From Ophioderma brevispina (taxonomy: Eukaryota; Echinodermata; Ophiuroidea; Amphilepidida; Ophiodermatidae), in NCBI GenBank assembly GCA_023653785.1, contig JAMKCH010011844.1, positions 1 to 64,000 of the forward strand: a DNA stretch of 64,000 nucleotides, in the 5' to 3' direction. The translations under genes and the position numbers were made by a program. A model generated the notes under the pieces. It saw nothing but the letters and a program-made list of their open reading frames with translations. It did no database searches and was not told the DNA's origin. This document shows, piece by piece, positions 36,167 to 47,180 of this stretch (the first letter of the stretch is position 1; every line of letters begins with the position of its first letter).

Positions 36167-36860
36167 CCCGGCTTAAAGCTTGCTTGGGTACAAGGCTATA
36201 TTGCTATGATTATACAGTCTACAGTTTAGTCCTGAAGAAGCAGTATTCGAGTAGACTGAGTTATTTTCCTCCAGGCTTAAACAGCTTACTGGTGGCTCAA
36301 GTGATCGAGATCAAGATCAATACATGTGGCAGTATTATAAACATTGTGTCCGCCTTTGTGTACCTAGGAGGTGTTTAACAGTGATAGCTACGTCTACAAA
36401 ACTAAGGTTCACCATGAGAACCTGTAAACCTGTAGACTAAAAACTTACCATATTTTCGACTGATTTGTAATCATAATGATGGCACCAAGTATTCCTTAAT
36501 CATAGTATAATTAGCTTTTTGCCAGGCTTGAGAAGCTTACTGGGTAACAAGCTATGATTATACAGTCTACAGTTTAGTTCAGGCAAGAAGCAGTATTATA
36601 GTAGGCTGAGTTTCCATATTTTCAGGCTTAAACAAGCTACTGGATTGTAATGGAATTATAATGATTGCTATCAAATGCCCCTCATACTAGGAGCTTGAAA
36701 GCAGGACAAGTCTACAAAAAGGTTCACCCTATAACCTTAGACTTAAAGACTTACCTAAAAAAATATTTTTGAGAGACTTGAGTTTCTCAGTTTGGAATTA
36801 TAATGATTGCTATCAAAGGCCCCCTCACACTGGAAGCTTGAAAGCGGACGTATATTAATA
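34440..36860. repeat. Degenerate tandem array, units about 100-180 bp
   Basis: The pair GTTCACCCAAGAACC..GTAGACTAAAA and GGCTTAAAAAGCTTGCTGG..TTGAACCAATAAAT recurs at least a dozen times, for example near 34672, 34931, 35352, 35455, 36028, 36178, 36280, 36530 and 36630. A higher-order repeat of about 350 bp is visible (36180-36300 against 36530-36650, sharing GATTATACAGTCTACAGTTT). A run of 31 T (36136-36166) stands where a related unit near 36516 has five T. Confidence 0.75.
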
Positions 36861-37349
36861 CAGCTGAGTCGTATTTCACGCTGGTAGCCTTCCTTGTCGC
36901 TGTCAGCATTGACCGAACACCGTATTATTGTTTATTTTGTGCCGCGCAAAAGGACGGCAAAAGGTGCAAAATTTGGCAGTCACTGGCGTATTCATGATGC
37001 ACGTCCGTGTGAAAAACTGCCCTAAAGGAACACAAGCGTGGAAAAATCCGCGTCCCCCGGGATTAACATCGGCAATTCCCTACAAATTATTCTTCCCAGA
37101 GGGTTCCCTTTCAATATTTTCGTTAGAATCAGTCCCTTTTTGAAAAAATCATGTCCCTGAAGAAAGCACACGCCTTTACTCCAGGGACGCCCGGAAATAA
37201 CTGGGGAATCAGAGATGTTACGATAGGGTTGGGCGCTTATATGGAAGCGCGAAAATCTTATTGGGTAATCTTGGCGGTATATAGGTCCTAGTCCGGAATA
37301 TGCCTATAGTCTTGTTAAAAGTCGGTAAGTATAAAAAGTTATGGAAATA

Positions 37350-37652
37350 GTAATTTCATATGGATTAGACACTAAATTAGAGTTCTTTTACCTTTTTTTG
37401 CGTACAGAAATGTCTTAAAAGAGAAAAATTGTCATTTTGATTTTGCTTATTTTCAATATAACAGGCTGAATTTCGTATTGACTCCTATACGAAATTAGAA
37501 ATTCACAATTTTTGTACCAAATAAACATTCCCAGCTTAATCCTTTCAGATGGTGTAATTTTTGATGGAAGCTTTACATCAGGGCAACAAATCATTACTTT
37601 TGATTTTTTTAGGGACACCTGATATGTGAAATCTCTCCGCGTGTTGCACTTT
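37350..37652 (+). mobile_element. Family A element, copy 3, right fragment
   Basis: It resumes at GTAATTTCATATGGATTAGA and continues with ATGTCTTAAAAGAG and TTTTTGTACCAAAT as in copy 1, decaying toward GTGTTGCACTTT. With 30535-30589 it forms one interrupted element. Confidence 0.8.
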
Positions 37653-38265
37653 GGCAACTTGTGATCCAGTCACTAAACACTGGGTGTCAAAAGCTAGAGC
37701 CATATGATATAGAGTCCCACAATCCATATGTCTATTGTGTTTCTCCTTGTTTGATGCATGCTTGTTTTTTTTTAAGCATAACCCCATCTATAGGGTCACA
37801 GTTTATTCCATATATGTTTATGCACACTGGCAGGACTCTAAATTTATAAAGCAATCCCAGTTCTTTAACACCAGGTTTTTTCATGATTTTTAATGTGTTG
37901 CCAAGGATGTTTTTGGAAAACATTTTGATTACCTTAAAAATGATTTTTTAACAACTACTCATAAAAGTGCTTGTGTTACATAACCTTTCCTGAACATTGT
38001 TTAAAACTTCAGAATCTTAAAACATAAAATGGTGTCCAATTTGGCACTACTCATAACCATCAATGGTTGCATACTTGTTTTTCCAGGTATATATTAACTA
38101 GTTAGTGGACTAAATACACGCACTTTTGTCTTACAAACTGCTCAATTTACAGGTTTGAAATATACTGTCACTTTATAAAATTTATACTAAAATACATTGA
38201 AGGTAAAGTCCATCATGAACTGTTCATTTTTAACAGTTTTTAACATTCAGTCACTCGGTGCATAA
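37653..38265. other. Unassigned stretch
   Basis: No gene or repeat end recognised. Confidence 0.4.
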
Positions 38266-38637
38266 TTTAAGAACACTATCATTGATTTATCAAGAGAGGG
38301 TCAAAATATTTGAAATTTGCAGGAATGCTTAAAATTGAAGGATAGTCTATAGAAGTCCCCATAAGTTACTTTTTCCCCCCCGTAGAATTCACACGAAAGA
38401 AGAAATGGCAATTTCCAAATACAAATCTGCATTCAATTACGTGTTGTAGAAAGTTGTCAAATGGACAGTAATGACTAAAATCTAAGATTTTTTCTTATTA
38501 GGTTGCTTTGGCCTTATCATTGCAGGGTATGTAGGATACTCTTACTTGGTTACATACATGCAAAAATATAAAAAAAATATTTTTATGATTTTTTTTCGAT
38601 TTTCTCTGATTTAACAAATCACTGATAGTGCCTTTAA
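38266..38637 (+). mobile_element. Family E element, copy 2
   Basis: The ends are TTTAAGAACACTATCATTGA and TCACTGATAGTGCCTTTAA. It contains GAAATTTGCAG, GAAGGATA, GTAATGACTAAAATCTA and CATACATGCAAAAAT. It ends 17 bp before family F copy 1. Confidence 0.8.
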
Positions 38638-38654
38638 TACATGAGATCCTTGCA

Positions 38655-39006
38655 TTAAGGGGGGATGGCCCGATTTAAGGATAATGAGTGTTTCATCTTG
38701 ATAGACTGCCCTTCACTCCCACAACCCCCATCTGTAAAAGTTTTGTCATCGATATTTCAATCCGTTTTGAGCGAGAGCTAAAAACGTGATTTTGTAAGCC
38801 CCATAGAGTACTCTGTAATATTAATATTGATCAACCCCAAATGGGGCAACATTTTCGCTCATACTTCCAAACCAAACATTCTTTGACTCTAAGATTTCAC
38901 AGGTAATGAGAAAAATAGTAGCTTTCTTCTGATACCAAATATTGACTACTTCCGTAAAATCTGGGACTTCTGGGACAGGCTTTGCGATCGGGCCATGGAC
39001 CTTTAA
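38655..39006 (+). mobile_element. TTAAGG-ended element, family F, copy 1, single internal unit
   Basis: The ends are TTAAGGGGGGATGGCCCGAT and ATCGGGCCATGGACCTTTAA. The body carries one copy of CATCTGTAAAAGTTTTGTCA..ATTTCAATCC. The later family F copies carry six tandem copies of this segment. Shared landmarks are TTTGTAAGCCCCATAGAGTA and CACCAAATATTGA-like. Confidence 0.8.
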
Positions 39007-39551
39007 AAAAGCAGGTTAATATATTTGGAAATCAAAAATTACAGGTGGCTTCAAAGATGTTCAAAGAGTGGCCCTGGGAGTTGGCAGATTCTTGATACCT
39101 AAAGTTTGAAGGGGTGAAGCTATTTCTGATGCTAATTGGAAGAAAGAGAACATTACTTGTCATAAAGGCACAACAAGAAATTTCACACATAAGGTATCCC
39201 TTAAAAACTTACAGATGAGGACATTTCCAGAAAGAAGCACCCCTATTTTTTTAATCCGAGTTTTTTGTTTGTTTGCAATTTTGGAATGGTTACCAATGTA
39301 TTAGATCACACCTGATGTGAATGAGCTATGTATGCTGTTGTTATGTAATAAGATCATTAAGATGATGATTTTGTATTTTCTGTCGTGCATGACAGAAAAT
39401 CAAGCATGCTTTTCTATGGGGACAATTATGATAGCAGGCAAGTTCAAAACAAGTTTTTGGTTTTTTGTTCTTCTTTGACCAATTAACCTTCTCGGTAGGT
39501 GTTTTACCACTGATCAAGTGAAAATTGAGAGAATTTGTATCCTCAAAAAAT
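39007..39551. other. Unassigned stretch
   Basis: No gene or repeat end seen. Confidence 0.35.
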
Positions 39552-39681
39552 CTCCCCTGTCCCTTAAAGCCCTATTTTTCCATTGATGTAAGGCTTTGAA
39601 GGGATTTACAGTGAAAATATGAAAGGCAAAGATTTAAAGGTAATACCCATTTCTGTTTTTATCTTGATTAGATGACTTGAC

Positions 39682-39930
39682 CCCAATATCCATCTGTAAA
39701 GTTTACGCCAATACTTCAATCCATATCAACATCTGAAAGTTTCACGCCAATACTACTTCAATAAATCCAATATCACATCCTGATACAAGTTTCACGCCAA
39801 TACTTCAATCCAATATCAACATCTGGTAAAGTTTCACGCCCATACTTCAATCCAATATCACATCTGTAAAGTTTAACGCCAATACTTCAATCCAATAATC
39901 ACATCTGTAAAGTTTCACGCATATTTCAAT
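39682..39930 (+). repeat. 40-bp minisatellite, array 1
   Basis: Six imperfect units of CCAATATCACATCTGTAAAG + TTTCACGCCAATACTTCAAT with scattered indels, inside family F copy 2. Confidence 0.85.
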
Positions 39931-40492
39931 CCTTTTTGATGTGATGGCTAAATCATTATTTTGTAAGCCCCATAGAGTAATGTGTAAAATGATGTGTTCG
40001 TTTCCCAAAATGCGGCATATTTTCACTCATAAAATCGAAACCAAAATCTTTTAGCCTAAATTTACAGGGAAAATGGCTTTCTTCAGACAGCCAAAATATT
40101 GATCACTTTGCAAAAATCTGGGTTCTGGGGACTGGGGTTATTAAAGATATAGCCCTTTAGCAAAAAAACATTTTTATATTATTTGACACTGAAAAACACC
40201 TTTGAAGCAAAAGATCAGGTATAACCATAATTTATGTTCAAAACATGAAACGATTCCCTCAGCATAATTTACTTTTGGCAATGTTTGCCATTCGATCTTT
40301 CCAAGGAACAAAAATAAGCATAACCATTATAGACATGAAACTTGAAGCATTTTTTAACAGTTTTGGTTTATTTCTGTTTACGCTTTAAAAAATATCGTGA
40401 AATCCTGCAAATGCACTTGAGCATTTTGTCAGCATTCCATGTGTGTAAATTTAGGGCACATCTTGTCATTTTCCATACCACATTTTGCAGAA

Positions 40493-40827
40493 AGGCACCA
40501 TCAGTGATTGCCAAATCAAAAATGGGAAAAACCATCAAAAATCAGATTTTGCATGTCTGTAACAAGTATAGCAGTCCTAACAAAATCTGCAAGTGATGTC
40601 TAAAAGCAACTTAATAAAAACAAAATCGGATATTTTAGTCATTACTGTCTGTATGGACACTTACTACAACACATATTTGAATGGAGATTCATATCTTTGA
40701 ACACTGTTGTTTTCTTCCTTTTTATTTTATTTGAAAAAAAATAATTCTTATCCTTCACTTTTAGATGACTACTGCAAATTTTGAATATTATGATTGTTTT
40801 CAGTGGATAAATGATAGTGCCTTTAAT
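40493..40827 (-). mobile_element. Family E element, copy 3
   Basis: On the minus strand it starts TTAAAGGCACTATCATTTAT and ends at GGCACCATCAGTGATTGCC. It includes GTGAAGGATAAG, CAGTAATGACTAAAATAT and CATGCAAAATCTGATTTTTG as in copy 1. The minus-strand frame 40642-40965 is a by-product. Confidence 0.8.
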
Positions 40828-41044
40828 TTCAGTTTTTAAAATCCTTGGGAAAGTGGGCTTGCTGAGGATAGGTCCAGAACCAATTTTAGAGCGGGAATGG
40901 AAAACCACTGGGCACTTCAGCTGAGAAATTTTGAATACTATTACTATCATTTTTATATGCAGCATTTATAAGCCATTATGTATCATCAATCATCAATTCA
41001 CATCCTCATGAGTCATGGCAAGCAAAATTGCTTGTGTCGTCTGC

Positions 41045-41066
41045 AAAAAAAAAAAAAAAAAAAAAA
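41045..41066. other. Run of 22 A joining the two duplicate copies
   Basis: The downstream copy has only AA at this point before continuing AGAATTGCAG, so 20 extra A lie between the copies. The 50-kb duplication has a junction of the same length, which suggests a gap filler. Confidence 0.8.
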
Positions 41067-41200
41067 CTCCCCTGTCCCTTTAAAGCCCTGATTTTTCCAT
41101 TGATGTAAGGCTTTGAAGGGATTTACAGTGAAAATATGAAAGGCAAAGATTTAAAGGTAATGACCCAATTTATGTTTTTATCTTGATTAGATGACCTTGA

Positions 41201-41440
41201 TCCAATATCACATCTGTAAAGTTTCACGCCAATACTTCAATCCAATATCACATCTGTAAAGTTTCACGCCAATACTTCAATCCAATATCACATCTGTAAA
41301 GTTTCACGCCAATACTTCAATCCAATATCACATCTGTAAAGTTTAACGCCAATACTTCAATCCAATATCACATCTGTAAAGTTTCACGCCAATACTTCAA
41401 TCCAATATCACATCTGTAAAGTTTCACGCCAATACTTCAA
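41201..41440 (+). repeat. 40-bp minisatellite, array 2, six exact-length units
   Basis: Units begin at 41201, 41241, 41281, 41321, 41361 and 41401, each TCCAATATCACATCTGTAAA + GTTTCACGCCAATACTTCAA. They are identical except for GTTTAACGCC in the fourth. There are no unique spacers, so it is not CRISPR-like. Confidence 0.95.
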
Positions 41441-42007
41441 TCCTTTTTGATGTGATGGCTAAATCATGATTTGTAAGCCCCATAGAGTAATGTGTAAAAT
41501 TGATGTTCGTTTACCAAAATGGGGCATATTTTCACTCATAAAATCGAAACCAAACATCTTTTAGCCTAAAATTTCACAGGGAAAATGGCTTTCTTCAGAC
41601 ACCAAATATTGATCACTTCTGCAAAAATCTGAGGTTCTGGGGATGGGGGTATTAAAGATATAGCCCTTTAGCAACAAAAAACATTTTTATATTATTTGAC
41701 ACTGAAAAACACATTTGAAGCAAAAGATCATGGTATACCATAATTTATGTGCAAAACATGAAGATTCCCTCAGCATAAATTTACTTTTGCAAATGTTTGC
41801 CATTCTATCTTCCAAGGAACAAAAATAAGCATAACCATTATAGACATGAAACTTTGAAGCATTTTAAACAGTTTTGGGTGTTATTTACTGTTTACCTTTA
41901 ACAATATCAGTGAAAATCCTGCAAATGCTACTTGAGCATTTTGTCAGCATTCCATGTGTGTGTAAATTTATGGCACAATCTTGTCATTTTCCATACCACA
42001 TTTTGCA

Positions 42008-42353
42008 GAAAGGCACCATCAGTGATTGCCAAATCAAAAATGGCAAAAACCATCAAAAATCAGATTTTGCATGTCTGTAACAAGTATAGCAATCCTAACA
42101 AAATCTGCAAGTGATGTCTAAAAGCAACTTAATAAAAACAAAATCGTATATTTTAGTCATTACTGTCTGTATGGACACTTACTACAACACATATTTGAAT
42201 GGAGATTCATATCTTTGAACACTGTTGTTTTCTTCCTTTTTATTTTATTTGGAAAAAAAAAATTCTAGAGACTTATCCTTCACTTTTAGATGACTACTGC
42301 AAATTTTGAATATTATGATTGTTTTCAGTGGATAAATGATAGTGCCTTTAATT
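42008..42353 (-). mobile_element. Family E element, copy 4
   Basis: The counterpart of copy 3 in the second duplicate, nearly identical to it. Confidence 0.8.
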
Positions 42354-42556
42354 TCAGTTTTTAAAATCCTTGGGAAAGTGGGCTTGCTGAGGATAGGTCC
42401 AGAACCAATTTTAGAGCGGGAATGGAAAACCACTGGGCACTTCATCTGAGAAATTTTGAATACTATTACTATCATTTTTATATGCAGCATTTATAAGCCA
42501 TTATGTATCATCAATCATCAATTCACATCCTCATGAGTCATGGCAAGCAAAATTGC

Positions 42557-42917
42557 TTGTGTCGTCTGCAAGAATTGCAGAAGGCACATAGGGATTACTC
42601 TGTGTATCTGTGTGTGTGTCTGTGGTCAAAATGTTAATCCATAATATAGTGCATGCCGTATGAGTTCCGTAAGGGCTACAAAGATATAACTTGGTGGAAA
42701 GGAGGGGGTGGGGTGACATGTTGGTGACCTCATGTGACCTTGGTGACCTCATGTGACCTTTGGCTGGTCAAAATGTTAACCCTTAATATATTTCTTGCTG
42801 TGTGAGTTCCGTAAAGGCTATGATGTAACTTGGTGGAAAGGAGGTGGGGTGGGGTGACATTTTGGTGACCTCATGTGACCTTTGGCCCTATTCACAAACC
42901 CAACGGCAGACGACACT
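42557..42917. mobile_element. Element G, copy at 42.6 kb
   Basis: Starts TTGTGTCGTCTGCAAGAATT and ends ACGGCAGACGACACT. It contains two units with TAACTTGGTGGAAAGGAGG and repeated TGACCTCATGTGACCTT half-site-like motifs, and GTGTGTGTCTGTGGTC near the left. No exact DR1 13-mer. Confidence 0.7.
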
Positions 42918-42945
42918 CACAGTCCGGGGACCGCGATGTATTTTT

Positions 42946-45900
42946 GAAAGTGGAGGTGTGGCTGCCCACTTTTCAAAACTGTTTGATATACATAGGGTTT
43001 ATCATTGCTGCACACAAAAATGATAGCAGTATTGGGAAATTTATCTATTAAAAATGGAAAACTGGCAAAATTTTGCTAATCATAGGTACCAATTCTTTGA
43101 AACCTGTCCCTCTCCCATGCATTGATATTTTCTTCAGGCATGTCAGATTGCACCAGAAAACCTAAAATAACATTGAAATGACTATACCTATTTTCATGTT
43201 TCATGTGTGCTCAAAACTTTTGAGAAATCCTTGGGTGTAAGGCTATTTAGTAACTTTCTTTCTCAGAATTTTCCAAATTTAAAATGAACCATGATTAACA
43301 TTCTATTAAATAATTATGTATTGTTAAAACAGGTTACATATAAAATGTGTAATTATTTCTGCATTGACCAGCAATTGAAGTAAAACTTTAATATAAAATA
43401 TATGCACTTGATATAAGGTATACTACAAAACAACATGTACACACACACACATGCATGCAGACATACATGCGATAATCAAAACTGTGAAAATATATTCCGA
43501 TGAAAAATGTAGTTTATGAAATTGGTGCAGTTAATCAAATTGTATTTTTGATAAATAAATTTAACATTGAATTTCAACAATTTTGGGTGTATATAATTGT
43601 TTCAATTACTGAAAATGTCTTGATAGTTTTTTGGTTATACTAAAAGTATATATCGATGTAAGGTTTATCATCAACCAAGAAAAAAGTGCCTGATACTTAC
43701 ACATAGTAGAGCTTGTAATATTCTATTGGTTGCTGTATTACTACATGTGTTTCATGCCTTTCGGCGATCCTGAAGCTACTGAGTTGAGCTAGGATGGACA
43801 CAAAAGTTTTATTTCTTTTTGACAGAGTTGGGTGGTTTTCTACCATGTCTACATTTGCTTATCAATTCAGATCTTATTTCTAGTTTCTTGTCCAAACATA
43901 GGTAACATTGTCCTGATAGTCTCATTCGTATTCCTTACTATTCCTTTTCAACTTCCAGATGTGTTTTGACAATTCTGTCTCCTTTTCATATTTTTTGTGC
44001 CTAAATGACATTGTGTGATTGTTCATTTGCGGGAATTGCCTATCTTAACAAGTTGTATACAAAGCCGCAGTTGCCAGTTGGGATGTTCCAAATGCTTATG
44101 CTGGATTAGCAGGTGGCTCTTTTAAAGAGAGACTTAACAATCACTTACGCCTGAATCCAATTGTAGTAGCAGCAGCTAATACAATCATGTAGTGTACAGC
44201 AATATATATATATATAAAAATAAATAAAAATCAAACTTCATGGAATAAGAACAACATGTTTTCATTTCTTCATTACTACGCTCCTGTAAACCAGTCGAGC
44301 ACTCTTTTAAATTCCAACGTGTACCAGAAACTTGTATAATATATAATATATATATATATTATATATAATATATAATTATATATAATATATATGACCTAAT
44401 TAAAAGACCACATCCAAAGTGTTACTTTCATTCTGTTATTAAATAATATATTCAACAACTGCCCATTCTTTTATTTAAAAGTATACTTTTCAAATATTTT
44501 TAATGATCGAAAGTGTACTTTGCAACAGTGTTTCTACATGTTGCACTAGCATTATGTTTTACATGTAGCACTGGCATTTTCTTTGCATGTAAGGAAAAAT
44601 ATTGGCATTTGTGAACAGCCTCTATTAAGACCCAGTCATTTTTAAAAATGTTGGCAACCATTTTTGGAATTTTATGGCATTTTCCATTCAATATGCCAAA
44701 ATACTGCCCACTTATTTTTTTGAATATGAAATACAAAAGAATCTCAGGTATTGGGAAAGAATGAAAATGGAAAAAAAGCTTAACCATCATCGTACCAAGG
44801 AGGATACTACCAACTTCTGTTTCCCTCAGTTGTGCTAAAAATTGCTCAAAAAGGTTGCTAAAGCTTTATGTAATTCTTAACCATCCTTTGTGTTTCTTTT
44901 GACCTACAAGTGACAATACTGCCCTATGTGCTCATTGTCTGAGGATGTGAGTAGTTGTCTCACAAGTAGCTATTGTTTTTAATATTTTGAAAAATATTTT
45001 TGTGGTGTTGGTTAATAATTGAATGTGTATAAAACAATTTATTATCATCAAAGGCCGAAAACTAGATGAAAATCGATTGGAAGTTTTTCAACACAAATAT
45101 TATGCCATGTATAATGAATTGAAAAATTTTAAAGGTTTCAGTGATTATGATATAATTGTGACAATACCAGGCATGTTGGGTAAAATTTGTTAAAAATACC
45201 TTTTAAAGAATAAGAAAATGAGGATTAATGCACAAACATTGATATTTTAATTATAGGGCAGTACAAAGTTACAAACATTAAAAAAACATTTCACAAGAAT
45301 TACTTCTCAGCATCTCAAACGTGCTATCCAGTTTGGTCTAATGGAAATTAATAGATGCCAATGGAAAGTACAAACAAAACATATCAAACAGTGGTACCAT
45401 GTTCAAGAAACAAATTGACATTGTTGACAAGGAATTTGGTCATAAAATGGGCAGTTATTAGGTGTCACATTTGGCTCGGCATTCTGTGCAACAGGACAAA
45501 ACAGGAACGCTCCAAGTAAATATAACAAATGCTACAAAAGTTAATATACAAGGTGTTGGTTTAGATAATTGTTGCATTTAACCATCAAAATATCAAATAA
45601 AATATATGCCTATCAAAGGAATATATCAAAGACCTGCTTTGTATCAAGGCATAAGCAAGCACACACACAGCATTCAAATATACATTGGAATTCTCAGTTT
45701 CATTTGGTTGTAATATAGGTTGAAATTCACATTGTTCTTGGTAACATGCAATATGAGAGAGAAAAAAAACAAGCAACACTTGCTTCATTTGTGTATTACA
45801 TAAATGAGTGGGAGTGTTAATTGATTATAAAATAAAGACACTAATTGTTGATGGGTTTCAAAATATGTTTACTCACGGTAACAAATCACCTTGTGTTAAG

Positions 45901-46317
45901 TGATGAACATAACACATTTCGAATGTCAAAAGTACTGGTTAACATGTATCTATGTAATTCATTTTAATCTGAATACTTTGTGCATTTGCTGATATAATTT
46001 GCTGATATAACTGGTTGGTAGGTAAATGGAGATGGTATTTAACTATATGATAGCTAATCACAATGAAGGTGCATTGGAGGAGTGTGTTATGCTGCTATCC
46101 TATGTACTTGCAAGATTCTTGTTTTGGCACAAGAACTTTTTCCTGACCATATCAGATATTTTTATTCATCACTTATAATTCTTCATTGCACTTCTGGTTA
46201 CTACATTCTCATCAAAGGCACTTTGAGATAAAGCAACTAAGGTAGCACTTTTTGACTTGCCAAAACAAGATGTACCAGTGCTTCTACCATGAGCTGACTT
46301 CCTGTTTTCAAATGGTG
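42946..46317. other. Intergenic stretch with AT-rich palindrome
   Basis: TATATAATATATAT-type self-complementary sequence lies at 44334-44393. An AT-repeat at about 44200-44214 follows a short frame with AYAGLAGGSFKERLNNHL (about 44090-44150), discussed under rejected items. If the exon at 46.3-47.2 kb is real, the part next to 46317 could be its 3' UTR. Confidence 0.35.
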
Positions 46318-47177
46318 TTAAGACTCAAAATTATAACAGAAGTCACTTGTGCATTTTGTAGCAGTACAAGCTTTTGTGATGCATTCAGTGGCTGTGGCAA
46401 AGATCACCAAGATGAGGTCGTCTGATGAAATGACAAAGTCATCTGGAATACTTTTATCTATTACAAAATTGCAAACAGAAGAATCAGATAACTCATAAAA
46501 GGTCGCTCCCCAATCTTGCATGATATCTTGCTGAGTCAACCATGCAAGTATACCACCAAGCCTACATGGTTGCATGAAGACATCAATTCTGCCTTGTTTT
46601 GATGTCATACATAATGACATGCATACATCTGACCATCTTCTCCATATTCAAAGTATCCATCTCCTACCTCTTCTGCTAGACATTGCATGGATGTGTTAAG
46701 GTCAATTCCTACTTGTGGTTGGTCTAGCGAGCTACCTGAAATCATGCATACAGAGTCACGGTCTTCACCGCTTGATGGTTTTCTACTGATTGTACCATTT
46801 GCTTGTCTTGTTGAAAATTTAGTCACACTCCCACTGGACTTACTTGCAATAACACCCGTGTCCATCTCTGCATTGTCAAATGATCCATCTTTTTCGGGGA
46901 AAATTCAGACTGGATGCAACATCACTTGTACTATCAATAGCTAATGAGTTTTGTGCTCGAAGGCCATTAAGGGGTAGTGGGAAGACTGCATAGCCATTGC
47001 TCTGGGTATTGTTGAGTCCACTTAGAGTTCCATTGCAATCAGCTGCCAAGTCATTAGAGTAAACTGGTGATGCTGTTAGATATAGTGGGGTGAAATGCTT
47101 TAGTTGCATAACCCTGTCTCCATCCTTGTACTGCATATAGCCAGCACTGGCACCACATGATTGCTCACATGCATGAC
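46318..47177 (-). CDS. Candidate last exon of an unidentified host gene, frameshifted
   Basis: The minus strand offers a splice-acceptor-like TTTTCTCTCATTTGCAG ending at 47178. From 47177 a frame opens with a Cys-containing start (HACEQSCGASAGYMQY) and runs to NFP near 46895. One base out of frame it continues as EKDGSFDNAEMDTGVIASKS to ACHYV and a stop at 46605. A third overlapping frame (46620-46318) reads on to a TAA. Two abutting frames joined by one single-base shift suggest real coding sequence with a mutation or assembly indel. Composition is Ser/Asn/Asp-rich without a domain I recognise; there is no membrane segment. No upstream exons were found. The third frame may be coding after a second frameshift or may be 3' UTR. 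Function unknown. Confidence 0.4.
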
Positions 47178-47180
47178 CTG

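Larger units (their letters stand above)
30590..37349. mobile_element. Unidentified 6.8-kb element with about 160-bp inverted ends
   Basis: Positions about 30600-30765 (TTTATACTTATAACGGACTT, ATAGGCATATTCCGCGGACT, AAGCGCCCAACCCTATCGTA, TGATTCCCCAGTTATT) recur in inverse order at about 37190-37345. GTAATTTC flanks both ends exactly (30582-30589, 37350-37357), and the two flanks join into a family A element. The interior has no recognisable transposase or RT and is mostly non-coding, with a degenerate tandem array at 34440-36860. Frequent single-base length changes make weak coding signal hard to exclude. Superfamily unknown. Confidence 0.7.
39552..41046. repeat. 1.5-kb tandem duplication, copy 1
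   Basis: From CTCCCCTGTCCC to GTGTCGTCTGCAA this block matches 41067-42571 throughout. It differs mainly by single-base insertions and deletions, more of which look like errors in this copy. It holds family F copy 2 (about 39641-40162), a six-unit 40-bp array and family E copy 3 (minus, 40493-40827). It ends in a 22-A run. Confidence 0.9.
41067..42571. repeat. 1.5-kb tandem duplication, copy 2
   Basis: Matches copy 1 end to end, then continues without a break into element G (42557-42917). It looks cleaner than copy 1: the 40-bp units are regular here. It contains family F copy 3 (about 41150-41672) and family E copy 4 (minus, 42008-42353). Confidence 0.9.

Noticed and set aside
41201..41440. 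Regular 40-bp direct repeats as a possible CRISPR array
   Set aside because: Units are contiguous with no unique spacers, and the unit is part of a eukaryotic transposon.
44080..44190. AYAGLAGGSFKERLNNHL, resembling the GIY-YIG domain of Penelope elements
   Set aside because: Only about 20 residues match loosely, and no RT or further GIY-YIG residues are nearby.
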